Shown: positions 9,887-21,860, numbered from the stretch's first letter. The stretch: 64,000 bases of DNA from Ichthyophis bannanicus (GCA_033557465.1 CM066039.1:49319788-49383787), one strand, 5' to 3'. A program made the numbers and translations. Notes: generated from the sequence alone by a model not told the origin.

Positions 9887-11546
9887 TCATCCAGCCTTAG
9901 ATTGTGCAGTTTCTCAGTGTGATAGCCATGTGGACGAAACTTGGGGGTTGCACATGATGCTTCTGTTCCGGACAGGTATGATAAAGTTAACATACCTGGA
10001 CAACGCATTCCTGATCCACAGGCTGGCCTTGAACCCATCTCCTCTTGCTCCTACACACACTGGCCATGTGTTTGAAGCCACAGAGCAGCAGTATGGATTC
10101 ATCAGTCCATGGGTATGTAGGTGGCCATTGTCAGGGTGCATGAGGGCATGACGTGGGGTGTGTCTATGTCTGCTTAGCTGTCTGTGGGCTCTGTGCAATA
10201 CTTGTCTGCTGGGGTCCGTTAGGTAGGTGTGTGAGAGGGACATCTTGTGAGGTCTGTATGTTGCACAGCCTTGCTATGCTTCTGGTGCAAATGACATGCA
10301 TGTCGTGCATATGTGATCTGTCCAGTCAGAGGGGCAGACCATGATACATGAACACACACATTCCAGCCCATGAGTGTCCTAGCAGAATGACAAATGTACC
10401 CATTGCATGCTGTGTGCTTGTGGGCCAGTCATGGACTACTCTCATATGCTGCAAACAAAAAGAGGTTATCTAGATTCACACGTGGTTCAGATGGTTGAGA
10501 CCGACTGAGTACTCAGTTATGGAGAGGTCACCGGAGCACACACTGATTCTGGTCATCATTTGGCAGTTGAGAGAGCAGGGTGTTCATTTTTTCCTCAGAT
10601 ATGGGCTGTACTCATATTGCATAGTGTTCCAGGCATAGTAGAAGCTTTACACATCACATGAACATATGAATTCCTTATGTGCAAGTGGGGGCATCCTGAC
10701 CCTAGGCCCAGCCCATCCTATAGGCACAATAGCCATGTCCCAGGATCCACAGATGGTGATAGGCAGCATGCAAGCCAATACCTCCATCCCTGCAAGTGTG
10801 CTCCAGCCACCGCCTCAGTGCTGCCGGTGGTCTTATTGAGGTAGCACACATGCAGCAATTCACACCATGCCGCTCCTACCCCCCCTCCACCGTGGGATGT
10901 GGGCACAGGTACTGTTGCCTTAGAACTTGAGAGGGAGGGAGCAGGATGTGCTTCGCTGTACCTGCTGCTGACATGCTTGCCATCTGACTGTGGCAGCATG
11001 TATGTGTGCTGCCACTGTCACAGCAGAGTCATACCAGCCATCACAGATGTTCTCCCTAGGCAGCGGCCTTGTCAGTCTTGTGGACATGCTATCCCCACAG
11101 CATCACCCATATGATACCGCCTTTGACAAATCTGCACCATCAACATAGTGCACTGTCATATAGAGCACTATGCTGTTGCTGCTAATGGAGCACTACTATC
11201 CCTTTCTGGGGATTACCTGTGTGTGGAGTACATTGCAGACATTTAAAAAGGCTCTCTCCCCTCAAAAATAGCCCTTTCCATGAGGTTTTACTGGGCATTA
11301 GGGTTCCCAGCACTGAGGCCTCTAACCCATGATTGCACAACCCGGTGGTAAGGGAGCACACACTGTCAACGCCCACTCTCCACCCCATTAACGCCCACTC
11401 TCCATCTCCTTTTCCCTTAATACCGAGGGCCTCTCTAATGCTCATTAATGTAGTGCTATCGGTACCTTCCGCAGCATTAACTGCTCACCAGAGCCGATAA
11501 CACGCGTTGGCACACTTGCTCTTTCCTTTTGTAAACATACCCCTAA

Positions 11547-12540
11547 GACCTTGCATTTTTGTGTAAACCTGCAAGCAGTAAAGGAATGAAACAGATAGAC
11601 TAACTTAGACACTTAAGTCCATCCATCTGCATCGAACAGTGAAGGAAGGAGCAGCGTGGATGGATGAATTTACTTGCTGCAGAAGCCTGAGGAAGAGATT
11701 TAAAGGTATTTCAAGTTATATTCAGATGTTGCTGCATTCAGCAAGAGTGCATTCTCCGTACTCCAGAAAGGAGTATGGCTTTGCTGAAGTGGGGATTGGA
11801 AGTAGCCACTTGTTAGTTCCTTCGAAGGTAGGAACATTACCACAGAGCTAGAGAGCCACTGGTCCAGGCTGGGAAAGTCTTCTAAATGTTGACAGGCATC
11901 TCTCTTTGCTAATTTTTGCCTTCTTTCTGTCTTGTTTTCTATCTTTTGACAAACCTGGGAATTCATCCTTACTCCTTGGCTGGTCCTTGGAATTGAGCAA
12001 GGGAATGGGTATTCCTGCATCTAGGAATCTTTTATTACAAGCTTATCTCCAGTGAAAACAGTACAGCTTCATTGTGGATGTTTAATTTGCATATGTATTA
12101 CACAAATTTTATGTTTGATTTGTATACAGCATAATTAGGAGTGCATATTCAATTTTTCAGAGGACTGAAAAATACCTTGAACGTCTGAGGAGTGGGAAAG
12201 AGTCATGGATGAATGTGCATGGACAATTTACAAGATTATGCTATGTTAAATTGCATTGCTATGCCAACTTCCTTGGATACAGCCTAATCGAAAGCAATTT
12301 ATAAGACAGAAAAATAACATAATAAATAGCATTAGGATTATGGCAACAGCTCTGAGTAATGTCTTCAAGATGGTTAGATTTGCACATACCATGACAAGAT
12401 TGAATTATACTTAGAAGCTATGGTATGCTGGGTATGATAACTTCTGAAAATGGCTCTTAGTGCTCTTCTTAATACTTGCATGACACAGAGAGAGCATTTT
12501 CCTGGAGTTCATAGGGTGTAATATGTACAAGCAACATATC
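11547..12540. other. Unassigned non-coding DNA
   Basis: No domain-bearing reading frame and no clear repeat ends were seen between the Harbinger-type element and the ORF1-only L1 relic. Confidence 0.4.
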
Positions 12541-12608
12541 AAGATGCTCCAAGATGGCAGCATGCTAGTTGTTTCTGCCAAGTGTCCGCTCTATAATTTG
12601 TGTTCACT

Positions 12609-15000
12609 ATGGCTAAAAGGAAAATGTTATCTACAAGCTTAATGGGTGACATCCACTAGTTGTCTATACTTCCCTTTCTCATGAAGAGGGAAGATTGGGG
12701 AGTAATACTGGAAATCTGGGAACCGCTAGGCAGTTGGTGTCTCCCACTATGTCTCCAGCCCCCAGCTCTGACCTTATACGGGCTATTGAATTACCATGTC
12801 CATCATCTCCTGCTTTATCCATGGAGCCGGGTTTATCGGAGGTTGGCAGTGTGGCAGTGAATACCCTGTTTGTCAATGAGTACTGTTTGCTGTGTCTGCC
12901 AATGAAATTTTGGAATCTCTGGATAGCATTTCAGCCTCATCTTTTGATTCTTATATTACCTTGAGCCTGGAGGCAGCGATTCATTGGTAGGAGATTCTAG
13001 CCACTTGAAACTCTGGGAAACCCCAGGGCACTTGGGGGATTGAAGTGCCGCATCCTCATTTCCTGAAGTCGATCTGGAGATTGGTATTCATGGCTCTCCT
13101 GGTTCGCAGGGCGTGGGTTTGCTGGCTGTCCGCTCAAAGTTTTTTCCCCAGTTGGAGGAAAAAAATCTTATTGGAGGTAATATCCAATTAAAGGAAAAGC
13201 TAATTAAAGTAGTAAGCAAATTTTGTTCCACTTTTACTAAAGTCCGCTATGGATTTGCCATTAATGCATCAGTCTTTTGCACATTAATGGCAAAGGCCAC
13301 AGGTTAGCTGTTGGGGCATATTCAATATGTCCCCAGCAGCTAATGCACATCGGGTTTTTTCAGCACGCGTTCCACTAGGTCGGATTCACTTAATGACTTT
13401 TATAGAATCAGGAGCCAGATTTTTGCTGAGTGAGCGGAAATTGCTCTGGTGCTAGCGGCAACCCGATCTCCACATCCACCCTCAGCCCATTTCCCGCCCC
13501 ATCCCGCTTTCGCCGATTAATGTGCATTTTAGTATGCAAAGGCAGACACTATCAGGCATTAGTGTTCCCAACTGCCTGTAGCTGATGTTAAGAGGGGAAT
13601 TTTAGAAGATCCATCTAAGTGCAATTTGGGACATTTAAGCCAGAATGTCTGAAAAAAATGCAGGCACGCCCAGGTGCCGATGTGATTTCACAAACCTGGA
13701 CATACCCGATTGGGGCGTCTACAGTGGTGTCTACTTAGACATCCCTCAAACCATATTTCAGAACCTAGACCTCTAGGATAGCATAATGGTTAGAATAGTG
13801 GGTTAGGAACATGGCTACATCTATAGTTGAAATTGTGCTGAGTACTGGGGATGATAGAGTGCTTTCCTCCCTATACACTCTGGATGTTTTTCAGCTAAAA
13901 CAAGCACTTTAAAGATGTTTGTTCATCACTATGCATGCCCTGGAGCTGGTCTAAAGTTAGACGTGACACCAAACATCCATGACGATTCTGTAATCAGGTG
14001 GAGACATCCTGGTCCCTGGGAACACCCTAACCATGACTCCAGGGTCTCCACGCCCCAGTTCAGATTTGAATGTCCCCAGAGCACCTTCTAAAATGGTTCT
14101 GGAGACTTCTCTGCACTTTGGATGTCTCTATGTCCATTTTCAGTCATCCAAAGCATGAATAGTGCTTCTAAAATTGCACTCTATAAGATCCATTAACTAG
14201 CTAACAGGCTTTGGTAGAAGAGGTCCTTTGACTTTGCTAGAGGAACATGATTTTAAAGCTGGCTCTGCTAACTCCTCTACTACCTTAATTTTAAAAGCTT
14301 TTGCTCGGCTAGAGAAGCTTGTAATATCTAAGCTGAAGTTGCAGCATGTTGTAATTAAATCTGAGAATAGACTGCAATATTATGAGCAAAAGGAATCTCG
14401 TACTCAGACCGTGGCTACAGTTGAAGAAGAGGTTAAGCAACTGAAACAAATGCCATTGAAGTTTTCTAAAGACAATAGGATCTTGTTACGTAAAATGGAA
14501 AACAATGGGTATTTTTCTATGCGGCAGAATATAAGGCTATTGAATTTTCAGAAATGTTTTCATATTTCTAGGCTAACTGTGTTTAAAAGTTCCCTTAAAA
14601 GGTTTTGGGTGTCTCGGAGTCTTCCCTGTCACTTATATTATCTGCAGATTATACGAGATCTTCTAAATGTTTAGGTGTGCAGAAGACCAGAAGGGCTCTG
14701 ATTCACCAAACGTCAAGGCTACATTTCGGCTGACTTAGCAGAGTTATTACCTGAGCTACACTTCTCGTAACATTATTGTTGGTGTCTGATTGTAAATGGC
14801 TTTTTAAGATGTTTTTTCTCTGCTCATGATAAAAAATTTGTATAGTCTATTATTAGAAATCGTAGAAGAGATTTTTTGGCATTGAAACTTCAAGTTCTTG
14901 CTCATAGTGCAACTTTTGCTTTGAATTATGCCTGTAAATGTAAAATGAAAAATGTAGAAAGCGGTCATGGCAATATTGACAATGTGCAATTGGGAACTTA
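12609..15000 (+). pseudogene. L1 ORF1 protein relic
   Basis: ORF1p is an RNA-binding, trimeric coiled-coil protein that packages LINE RNA. The N-terminal part is a Ser/Pro-rich stretch (12690-12870). A coiled-coil segment is readable at 14228-14480 (for example TVATVEEEVKQLKQ), followed by a decayed version of the NNLRILNFPK motif (IRLLNFQK, about 14530). The C-terminal domain appears near 14860-14935 as RRRDFLALK and ACKCKM, matching RRRSFLQLK and PCKC in the related copy at 40519-41550. Many stops and frame shifts are present. Confidence 0.6.
13594..14190. mobile_element. Small DNA transposon nested in L1 ORF1
   Basis: The left side carries AATTTTAGAAG and the right side carries CTTCTAAAATT, an 11-bp perfect inverted pair bounding about 600 bp without coding capacity. 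It interrupts the ORF1 relic between its Ser/Pro-rich part and the coiled coil. A further hairpin-bearing piece (about 13235-13590, GCCATTAATGCA facing GCACATTAATGGC) lies just before it and may be a second element. Superfamily and exact ends are not resolved. Confidence 0.4.
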
Positions 15001-15311
15001 AATTTCGTTTTCTTTCTTTCAACTGATGGCAGCTCAGTTAACTTTATTTTTCTTTTAGATTTGTTCATAACAAACATGGGTCTCCTATTCTGGTCCTTTT
15101 TGAGTATTTAATGTACTGTGAGTTCTGATTTATTTCTTTAATGGTAATTTGATTAATTAGTAATTTGAATTTTCTTCTTCTAATAGTTACAATACAAAGA
15201 TGTGCAAAAAATGAAAAAAATGATGTTCTTTGAAATTCCTTTCAATCAGGTGAGTGGTACCAATTCAAGTGGGACAATTTCTGCATCTTTCCACCATGTT
15301 TTCTTGGTTAC

Positions 15312-16740
15312 TGATTATATTGGTTGAGGATCTTCTCTTTCTCCCCATGTGGCACAAAGTAGCTGCTTGGTTCCAATACTTCTCTTAGTAAATGTTGTGC
15401 CTGTGCTCTTCTCTTTTACCCTATTAAGATCAGTAGGAATGGGAATGTCCCAAATGATCACTTCGTTATTCTCCACAACTTTATCGAGATCATGATTCCT
15501 TTGTTTTAATGGTATAATAATGTTCTGGTGTTTATGTAGTTTCCAGTGGATGAGGTGTGTTACCTTATTGTGGCTTTCTTCTGACATCAGCATATCACAC
15601 CCAGTGAGAAGATGGGTAACCGTTTCTTCTGTGCTCTACTATCTGCATTTGTGTGTTTTATAGTGCTTTTTTTCAGAGCTGACTATGAACCATCTTGAAT
15701 GTAGTCCATTGTTCTGTGTTGCATTTATCAATCCCTTATCTTTAGATTTAAGTTCACCTCTCCCTTAAATATTCCTGTATCAGGTATTGATCTCCTTGTG
15801 ATTGCCAAAATATTCAATGGCAGAAGCCCAGCACACTTAAAGCGGCGGCAGCCAGCAGCTTTAAACTAGCACCAGATATTCAATACCAGGGTAATATCCG
15901 GCTACCAGCATTGAATATCTGTCGTACCCGATTAGTCACAGTGATGCCCCAGGAATGGAGTCATAGAGGGGGTATTCAGTGGCACAAAACAGCAAGTCTG
16001 CGAAAAGTTTAATCATTTTGAATATCAACCCCTTTGTATTTTCCATTGTGCTGTGTTCCCTTACTGTATACGTTGGCCAGCTCTTTAATGACATTTTTTC
16101 TTGTTTTGCAAATTCTTTTGCCTTTTCTCTCAGGATTTGCTGGTCAACCCTCATACTACCTTCTGCTCCTCAGAACTAATGGCCATTCACTTTAATACTT
16201 CAGTGCTTTTTGAGTAATAATATCTGTTGATGTCATTCGGTATGCCTGGAGGCCTATAACAGCAGATCTATATGTGCAATCTATTTTTATTAGAACCATA
16301 CCACCTTCAGCTCTTGGGATGCACATTTTATTGGTTCTCATAGGCTGCCTGATGGGAATGGAGGGGTCTTAATGCTCTTACCTCCAATTCATTAAGATAT
16401 TTGTGAGGATTCAGGACAGTCTACAATTCCAAAACTATAAGAGAATGTGGGGATTGCAAGTTGTTTGATAGCTTGTATCTTTATCCTATTTAATACTGCT
16501 AAAACAATTCTCAATACCAATTTAAATGTCGTCTTTGCCAATCTTTTCTATCAGTAACTTGTATTGGATTGCTGTATCTTCTCCTACTCCTAGATATTTA
16601 TGTATGTCTTTCTACTCAAGTTCCTTTATGTTATAGTCTTCAGGCAGAGAAATGTTCTCGGTTTTACTGAGTTTTCCTTTAAAGAAGGTTGTCTTAGCAA
16701 GAAGCCCAAATCTCATGATGTAGCCTGAAAAACTCTTCAC
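15312..16740 (-). pseudogene. LINE ORF relic of the restriction-like-endonuclease (R2/R4/NeSL) type
   Basis: Minus-strand pieces resemble the C-terminal half of site-specific-type LINE proteins. In order they are GKLSKTENISLPED (about 16690-16650), a thumb-like HKYLGVGEDTAIQYK, PRAEGGMVLIKI near 16310, a TVTHLLTGC cysteine/histidine motif near 15615-15589, and VIIWDIPIPTDLN near 15450-15415. The CCHC-like motif followed by a WD-P-PTD segment is the arrangement seen before the restriction-like endonuclease in this LINE group. Many stops and frame shifts are present, and a small DNA repeat at about 15800-15975 is inserted. The clade assignment is from memory of motifs and is inference; that it is a non-LTR protein is well supported. 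Confidence 0.6.
15800..15975. repeat. Copy of the ATTCAGTGGCACT repeat family
   Basis: It contains the repeated motifs ATATTCAATGGCAG, GATATTCAATACC and GCATTGAATATCTG, and ends near GGTATTCAGTGGCAC. The same motifs recur at 25262-25625, 26910-27165, 33040-33295, 38325-38815 and 42420-42665. It is probably a non-autonomous DNA transposon. Confidence 0.5.
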
Positions 16741-16769
16741 TTCACTACTCAGAGTTGTTCTGCTAAATT

Positions 16770-17088
16770 AATTAGCAATCACAGGAGCTGTAAAACCGCA
16801 TCTACAAACAGTAGATGTGATGTTATCTCGATCATTAGTGTCTCTAGGATTAAAGCTAAATCTGTATCCCAAGGAATTAATGAATGTACTCAGTGGATTC
16901 AATACCAGGCTGAACATGACATCCTTAGTAGGTATTATTGTGAATTTGCCAGAGGTCATCACTGGAAAACTACACAACCAAGAAAGGAATGTTTCTTTGG
17001 TTAATTGTCTTGCATACCTAGGTATTATTTTGGACACCCATCTGTCTTTTGATCAACAAGTAGCTGTCACAGTCGGATCCTCATTTTT
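16770..17088 (+). pseudogene. L2/Rex-like RT fragment, left part (split)
   Basis: The readable protein includes LGLKLNLYPKELMNVL and CLAYLGIILDTHLSFDQQV, the segments after the catalytic box of L2/Rex-type reverse transcriptases. The frame runs into SSFFL and is then cut by a minus-strand L2 insertion. It continues at 19535 with YHF and the following RT region. Confidence 0.6.
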
Positions 17089-17096
17089 CTTGTTCT

Positions 17097-17127
<31 letters not shown>

Positions 17128-17128
17128 G
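17097..17128. repeat. (TTTA)n microsatellite, L2 3' tail
   Basis: About eight TTTA units mark the 3' end of the minus-strand L2. Confidence 0.9.
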
Positions 17129-17362
17129 CAAGCATTTGTAGCCCGCTCCTTCCAGCGATCAGAAGCGGGTAGGATTACTATTGTGAAACTGCCGAATCAA
17201 GGCAGGTACAAATTTTGTTTACATACAGATTGTCAGAAAAGCACATCATACAGAGTTAACACTTCTTAGCTATGGGGGAGTTCATTTACATATATACATA
17301 AATACATATATACAGGATAATCTTCTTGGACACAGTGGTCAGGGGCTGCTCCATCTGTGGGT

Positions 17363-19514
17363 TTAGTTCAGGTTGAAATGTGATTGGAAAATGTGCGTTT
17401 TGAGTTTCTTTCTGAAGTCTAGAAGGTCATTGCTAGCTCGTAGTTCTGGTGGGAGTTGGTTCCACAGTGTTGGCGCCGCATATGAGAAAGCCCTGTGGCT
17501 GGTGTTAGCTTTGGCAGATCTTATATCTGTTGGAGTGTGAAGGATGTTGGAATTGTGGGTTCTTCTGTTTCGGGTAGGAGGTTGCAATCTTACTAGGTTG
17601 TTGAGGAAGGAAGGTGCTAGGTTGTGGATGAGTTTGAAGGTGGTTGTTAGTATTTTGTATTTTGTGCGAGCTGTTATGGGTAGCCAGTGTAATTGAATTA
17701 GTACTGGTGTGATGTGGTCACTTAGATTTTTCTTCATTATGACCCTGGCAGCTACATTTTGTGCCATTTGTAATATGTTTAGGGTTTTTTTTAGGTAAAC
17801 CTTGTAGGATGGCGTTGCAGTAGTCAAAATGTGGCATGATGAGTGCTTGGGCCACTGTTCTGAAGTCTTGGGGATCAATAATATTCCGAATGGGTTGGAG
17901 CACTCTAAGCTTGTGGAAAACTGCTCTGTTGGTCTTTCGGAGGTGTTTTTCCATCTTTAGGTCACAGTCAAATGTGACTCCTAGATACTTTATTTCTTTT
18001 TTTGTTTGGTAAGTGTTGTTACATAGTGTTATTGATGTGGGAGGGTCAAAATTCGGTTCTTTGGAGATATACATTACTTCGGTTTTTTTGTGATTAATTG
18101 ACATACTACTTTGTTGTAACCAGTCTTGCATCTCTCCGATACATGTCTCCAGTGGGTTGTAGTCTGGGTTTTTAGTGTCTAGTTGTGTGTATAGCATGAT
18201 ATCATCGGCATAGATGTGGTAATTAATTTCGTGCCGTGAGAAAATTTTGCATAGTGGCTGCATATATATGTTAAACAGAAGTGCTGAGAGAGCAGAGCCT
18301 TGGGGGATTCCCTGTGTTTGTGAGAAAGATTCTGCTTTTTCTCCGTTGAATTGAACCTGTTGTGTTCGATTTGAGATGTAGGATGAGAACCATTTTAGTG
18401 GGGTTCCTGTTATTCCTATTGATTTTATCCTATTTATGAGGGTCCCATGATTAACTGTATCAAAGGCAGCTGAGATGTCAATGAATACAAGAATGTACAT
18501 TTTCTTTTTGTTTTCAAGGCCCTTTAGGAGGTTGTTAAGTAGAACTAGTAACAGGGTTTCAACTCCATGATGTTGCCTGAAGCCATATTGCTGGTCATCA
18601 AGAGGAGCACTGTCAGTCAGATGGTCTTGGAGTTGTAGAAGGACCGTTTTTTCTATGATCTTTGACAGGAATGAGATACTTGATATGGGACGGTAGGAGG
18701 CTGGGTCTTCTCCGTTGAGTGTAGTGTTTTTTAGGATCGGTCTAATGACTGATTTCTTTAGTTCTGAGGGCATGATTCCTTGTTGTAGGGATAGGTTAAC
18801 TATGTGTGCTATGTGAGGTGCTATGTCTTGTTTCACTGCCTTGATCCAGGATGCAGGACAGGGATCTAGTGGGGAGGTGGTGCTTTTCAGGCTTGTGACA
18901 ATGGCTGTGATTTGCTTGGTTCCTATTTTGTGGAAGTGCTCCCATAACTGGTTTTGCGTTGTGTTGTTCTCACTTCTGATTTGTGGTGTTGGTGGGGGGG
19001 GTGGAGGACCAGGGGCCATCAGTTTGGTCGCGTAGTGGTTTGCCAGTGTTTGGACCTTGATGGATTTGTTGAGGTTGGCATTTTGGTCGGTTTTGGTTAG
19101 TGATTTGACTAGTTCAAATAACTCTCGTGGGCGATTGATTGCCTTGTTTAGGATGTTGGTGTGATGTAATTTTTTTGCATTGTTCACGTCGTCTTTGTAT
19201 TTTGCGAGATGGGCCATGTATTTAGTTTTGAGATCGGAGGATTTGGTTTGTCTCCATTTTCTCTCTATTTTACGGAGCTCCCTTTTTGATTTTATTAGAG
19301 TTCCTGTGTACCAGGGTTCCGAGTTGATCTTATGTGGGTTTGATGTGTGTTTCAGAGTTGGGTTAGATGTATTTTGGATGTGTGTGTTCCATCTGTTAGT
19401 TAGTTCGTCTAGGTCTGTGGAATCTAGGTTTATGTGGGATGCAATGGTGCTTATGAGGTGTTCCTCGTTGAGTTTGCTGAATTTCCTAATGGGGTTGGTC
19501 ATTCTCATCTCCAT
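17363..19514 (-). pseudogene. L2-type reverse transcriptase (ORF2 C-terminal two-thirds)
   Basis: This is the reverse transcriptase of an L2-type LINE. A nearly intact frame of about 598 codons (19514 to 17718) carries the pre-RT linker, RPISSISFLSKIIEK, the motif-A region VFIDISAAFDTVNHG, the motif-B region QGIPQGSALSALLFNIY and the catalytic YADD in HIYADDIMLY. The thumb follows with KYLGVTFDCDLKMEKHLRK. One frame shift near 17800 leads to the C-terminal part (HWLPI and LWNQLPPELR), which ends at 17363. A proline run (seven P) follows a KLMAPG segment and is unusual. The upstream endonuclease is absent through 5' truncation. With one frameshift and few other lesions it is among the younger LINE copies here. 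Confidence 0.9.
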
Positions 19515-19534
19515 CTTTGTTTGCCATGCTTGTT

Positions 19535-20212
19535 ATACCACTTTTAGCAGCATGCAGCGCGCCAAATTTGTAGTCAAACCATTTCTCTCTTTCCAAGCCT
19601 CACATACCCTTATACATGTCTTTGCTATATCCCACCTTGATTATCGTAACTCCTTCTATTGCCGTCTCTGATCCAACAGTCTAAAACAACCTTCAACTGG
19701 TTCAGAACACTGCAATCCGTCTGCTGACCAATGCATCTAGATACAACCATGTCATGCCTCTTTTCTTCCAGCATCATTGGTTTCCGCTTTCATAAAGGCT
19801 CCATTTCCAAATGCTTGCTTGCTCATAAAGCATTCAATGCTGGATTTCCCATTTATCTCTTGACTTTATTAACCCCCCATTGTCCCTTTCGCACTTTGCT
19901 GATCCTCCCCCGTTTCTCTTGTCTACCTGGAAGCCTCATGTCATCCAGTGTTCTATTTCTTGGCCCCTCATGAAGGAATGCCCCTCCTTTGCACATAGCA
20001 GTCTTCCTAGAAAAGATTTAAGACACTCTTGAAAACCTACTTTTTCGGGGCCGCTTGGCTGAGGGTTAAGGTTGCACTGGTTGCTTGTTTCCTTCTTGTA
20101 ATGCTTGTGATTTTCCTATTTTAGACTGGCTTTCCTTTCAGTTTTGTTGATGCTACCCGCTCTGACGCTACCCGGTATATGGCAGTATAGAAAGTTTTAA
20201 TAAACATAAACT
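19535..20212 (+). pseudogene. L2/Rex-like RT fragment, right part and 3' end
   Basis: This continues the fragment cut at 17094. It reads KPFLSFQASHTLIHVFAISH then LDYRNSFYC, the post-RT region that in relatives reads as HTLIHAF.TSRLDYCNS. Beyond 19680 the frame is broken. The 3' end shows GGTATATGGCAGTATAGAAA followed by TTTTAATAAACATAAA, a LINE-type tail. Confidence 0.6.
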
Positions 20213-21100
20213 GTGGCTTATGGGTCTCCTTGCAATCTCGCCTATTATAGGACTGTGGTCCCCTTCATTGAGTTGCTATCTGCTGTTTACACCCAATACA
20301 TGGGGCACGTGTACCTCTTATGATGTGCCAAAGAGAAAAGAAGAAAGGCAAACAGAATAACTAGGACAAAACCTCTGTTCCTTTTATCATTCAGTGCTTA
20401 AATATTCTTGTTCCACCTAAAACACTGTTCTGAGCCGGCACAGAACTGCAGAGATAGGCAGGCAGTAACTTGCTTTGTCAACATGAAATGTGGCCTACCG
20501 ACAGTTCTCATCTTCCTGACTGACTTATATCTGTCTGGAACCGGTAATTATGCCCTGAATTCTAGCAGGCGCCCTGCTCAGAAGGAGCTCAAATGAGGGC
20601 TGATGCGGGCAGGCGCTCATTTTCATTTTCAGCTCCAGTAGACTAGAATCAGTTACCAGATGTCTTGAAGACTTTGCCTTGTATTTCATTATGTTAAGTA
20701 GTTGTTAAAAGGTCGTCTGCGCTTGTATGTATTTGTAGCTTTGAAATATAGTTAACCTCAGGGATGATGGTTGTTTGCCGCACCATATTGTCGTTTTACA
20801 GTGATTGATCATTTTATTCAGAGTTTAATATACTTTAATATTTCATATTCATCTTGTTTTAGCGCTTCCAGTCACATGAATGATGCATGTACACTGATGC
20901 CTTTACCCCAAGAACATGCAAGCAAACAAGGCCCTTGCATATATTGCTCTGATGGAAAAGCTGAATAAAATAATGATTTTTTTAAACCTTCTCCTCTTCC
21001 ATGCTGTTGTTTTTGTGTGTGTGTGGGGGGGGGGGGGGTTAGATGCTTTCTCAACATGTGAATGAGCCTTTACTTGCTTGGAAAGAGAGATAGTGAAGGC
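20213..21100. other. Unassigned non-coding DNA with a GT/G run
   Basis: No gene or repeat end was recognised. A GTGTGT tract followed by about 14 G residues lies at about 21016-21040. Confidence 0.4.
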
Positions 21101-21103
21101 TGG

Positions 21104-21516
21104 CAGGGCTGCCTCAACCATTAGGCAAACTAGGCGGTCGCCTAGGGCAGCAACCTCTGGAGGGCAGCAAAAGCAGGCCATTGGCTTGCTCTTAGCACTG
21201 GGGAAGGAGGGGGGGATGCAACAAATTTGTGCTAGGCACAGAGTGTGCACTTTCTCAGCTTGTGGGGTAGCAGAAAGATCCAGGATAATGTGACTTTCTT
21301 ACCTCCTTAAATGAAACCCAGACTAACTATATCAACTTATAAAATCACGAATTATTCCACAAAATAGGTCGTGAGTGCACATGCACGCGGCACTTTAAAG
21401 TCGGCCATAAGTGGCCACCGATTTATAAAATGGGGGGGGGGGGGTGTCAGGGGGTCACCATGAGACCTGCTGCCCTAGGAGGTTGCCTAGTTTGTCTAGA
21501 AGGCAGGCCGGCCCTG
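21104..21516. mobile_element. Non-autonomous DNA transposon with long inverted ends (hAT-like)
   Basis: The left end (CAGGGCTGCCTCAACC, later AACTAGGCGGTCGCCTAGGG) pairs with the reverse complement of the right end (CAGGGCCGGCCTGCC, later AACTAGGCAACCTCCTAGGG). CAGGG-starting ends are common in hAT elements. No transposase is present and no clean 8-bp duplication was found. A G run lies at about 21433-21444. Confidence 0.55.
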
Positions 21517-21855
21517 GCAACTGTGCAAAGCATGCACATAAGAGCTCATTCATTAACTTATTCATGCTTTTACTGCATCACTCTCTATGCACACTGTATA
21601 GAATCTGTCCCTAAACATATACCAGTGTCACATAATGGCATTATGGGCATTTTATAAAATACTGACACATATAATAGTATGCATATTGACTAGATAGCAT
21701 GCGCTTTACCAGTGGACATGCACATGGGCAAAATTTGAGTGGAGCATGGGCAGGAGGGAGGGATATTCAAAGGAATTTACGCAGTTTGCAGACCTGTAAA
21801 CCACATAAAAGCTGCTCCTCAGGATAATCACGCCGGTCCCTTGGTCAGATCATCA

Positions 21856-21860
<5 letters not shown>

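Larger units (their letters stand above)
6311..11546. mobile_element. Harbinger-type DNA transposon, about 5.2 kb
   Basis: The element runs from GGGGTATGTTCACTAAAG (6314) to a right end whose reverse complement is GGGGTATGTTTACAAAAG (ending 11543). It is flanked by TAA at 6311-6313 and 11544-11546. Three-base T/A-rich duplications and GGG-starting terminal repeats fit the PIF-Harbinger superfamily. The subterminal regions, about 250 bp at each end, are also partly alike in inverted orientation. I could not identify a transposase or Myb-like protein in the interior, so it is either very decayed or non-autonomous. It contains an unrelated intact reading frame on the minus strand (8115-9021). 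Apart from that ORF, a TA microsatellite and a short tandem duplication, the interior holds nothing I can name. Confidence 0.7.
12545..15220 (+). mobile_element. ORF1-only L1 relic (HAL1-like)
   Basis: This plus-strand L1-type relic starts near a short leader ending in ATGGCTAAAAGG (12609) and finishes in A-rich sequence near 15200. ORF1 pieces run from 12609 to about 15000. Only about 200 bases separate the end of ORF1 from the A-rich end, so there is no space for ORF2. Two small DNA transposons (about 13235-14215) interrupt ORF1. The lack of ORF2 matches two other L1 copies in this window (40289-41555 and 53630-54880) and the half-L1 architecture known in mammals. Confidence 0.55.
17089..19534 (-). 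mobile_element. L2-type LINE, 5'-truncated, with target-site duplication
   Basis: CTTGTT at 17089-17094 is repeated at 19529-19534. Between them lies a 2.43-kb L2-type LINE on the minus strand. Its 3' end is the (TAAA)n tail, seen on the plus strand as TTTA repeats at 17097-17128, typical of L2 elements. The element is 5'-truncated in the linker between endonuclease and RT. It is inserted into an older L2/Rex-like RT fragment lying on the opposite strand. Confidence 0.75.

Noticed and set aside
15936..16154. A QILREKAKEFAKQ segment recalling the CENP-B/Tigger transposase helix-turn-helix
   Set aside because: It lies in line with the restriction-like-endonuclease LINE relic, and no other Tigger motif is near. 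The resemblance is short and likely accidental.
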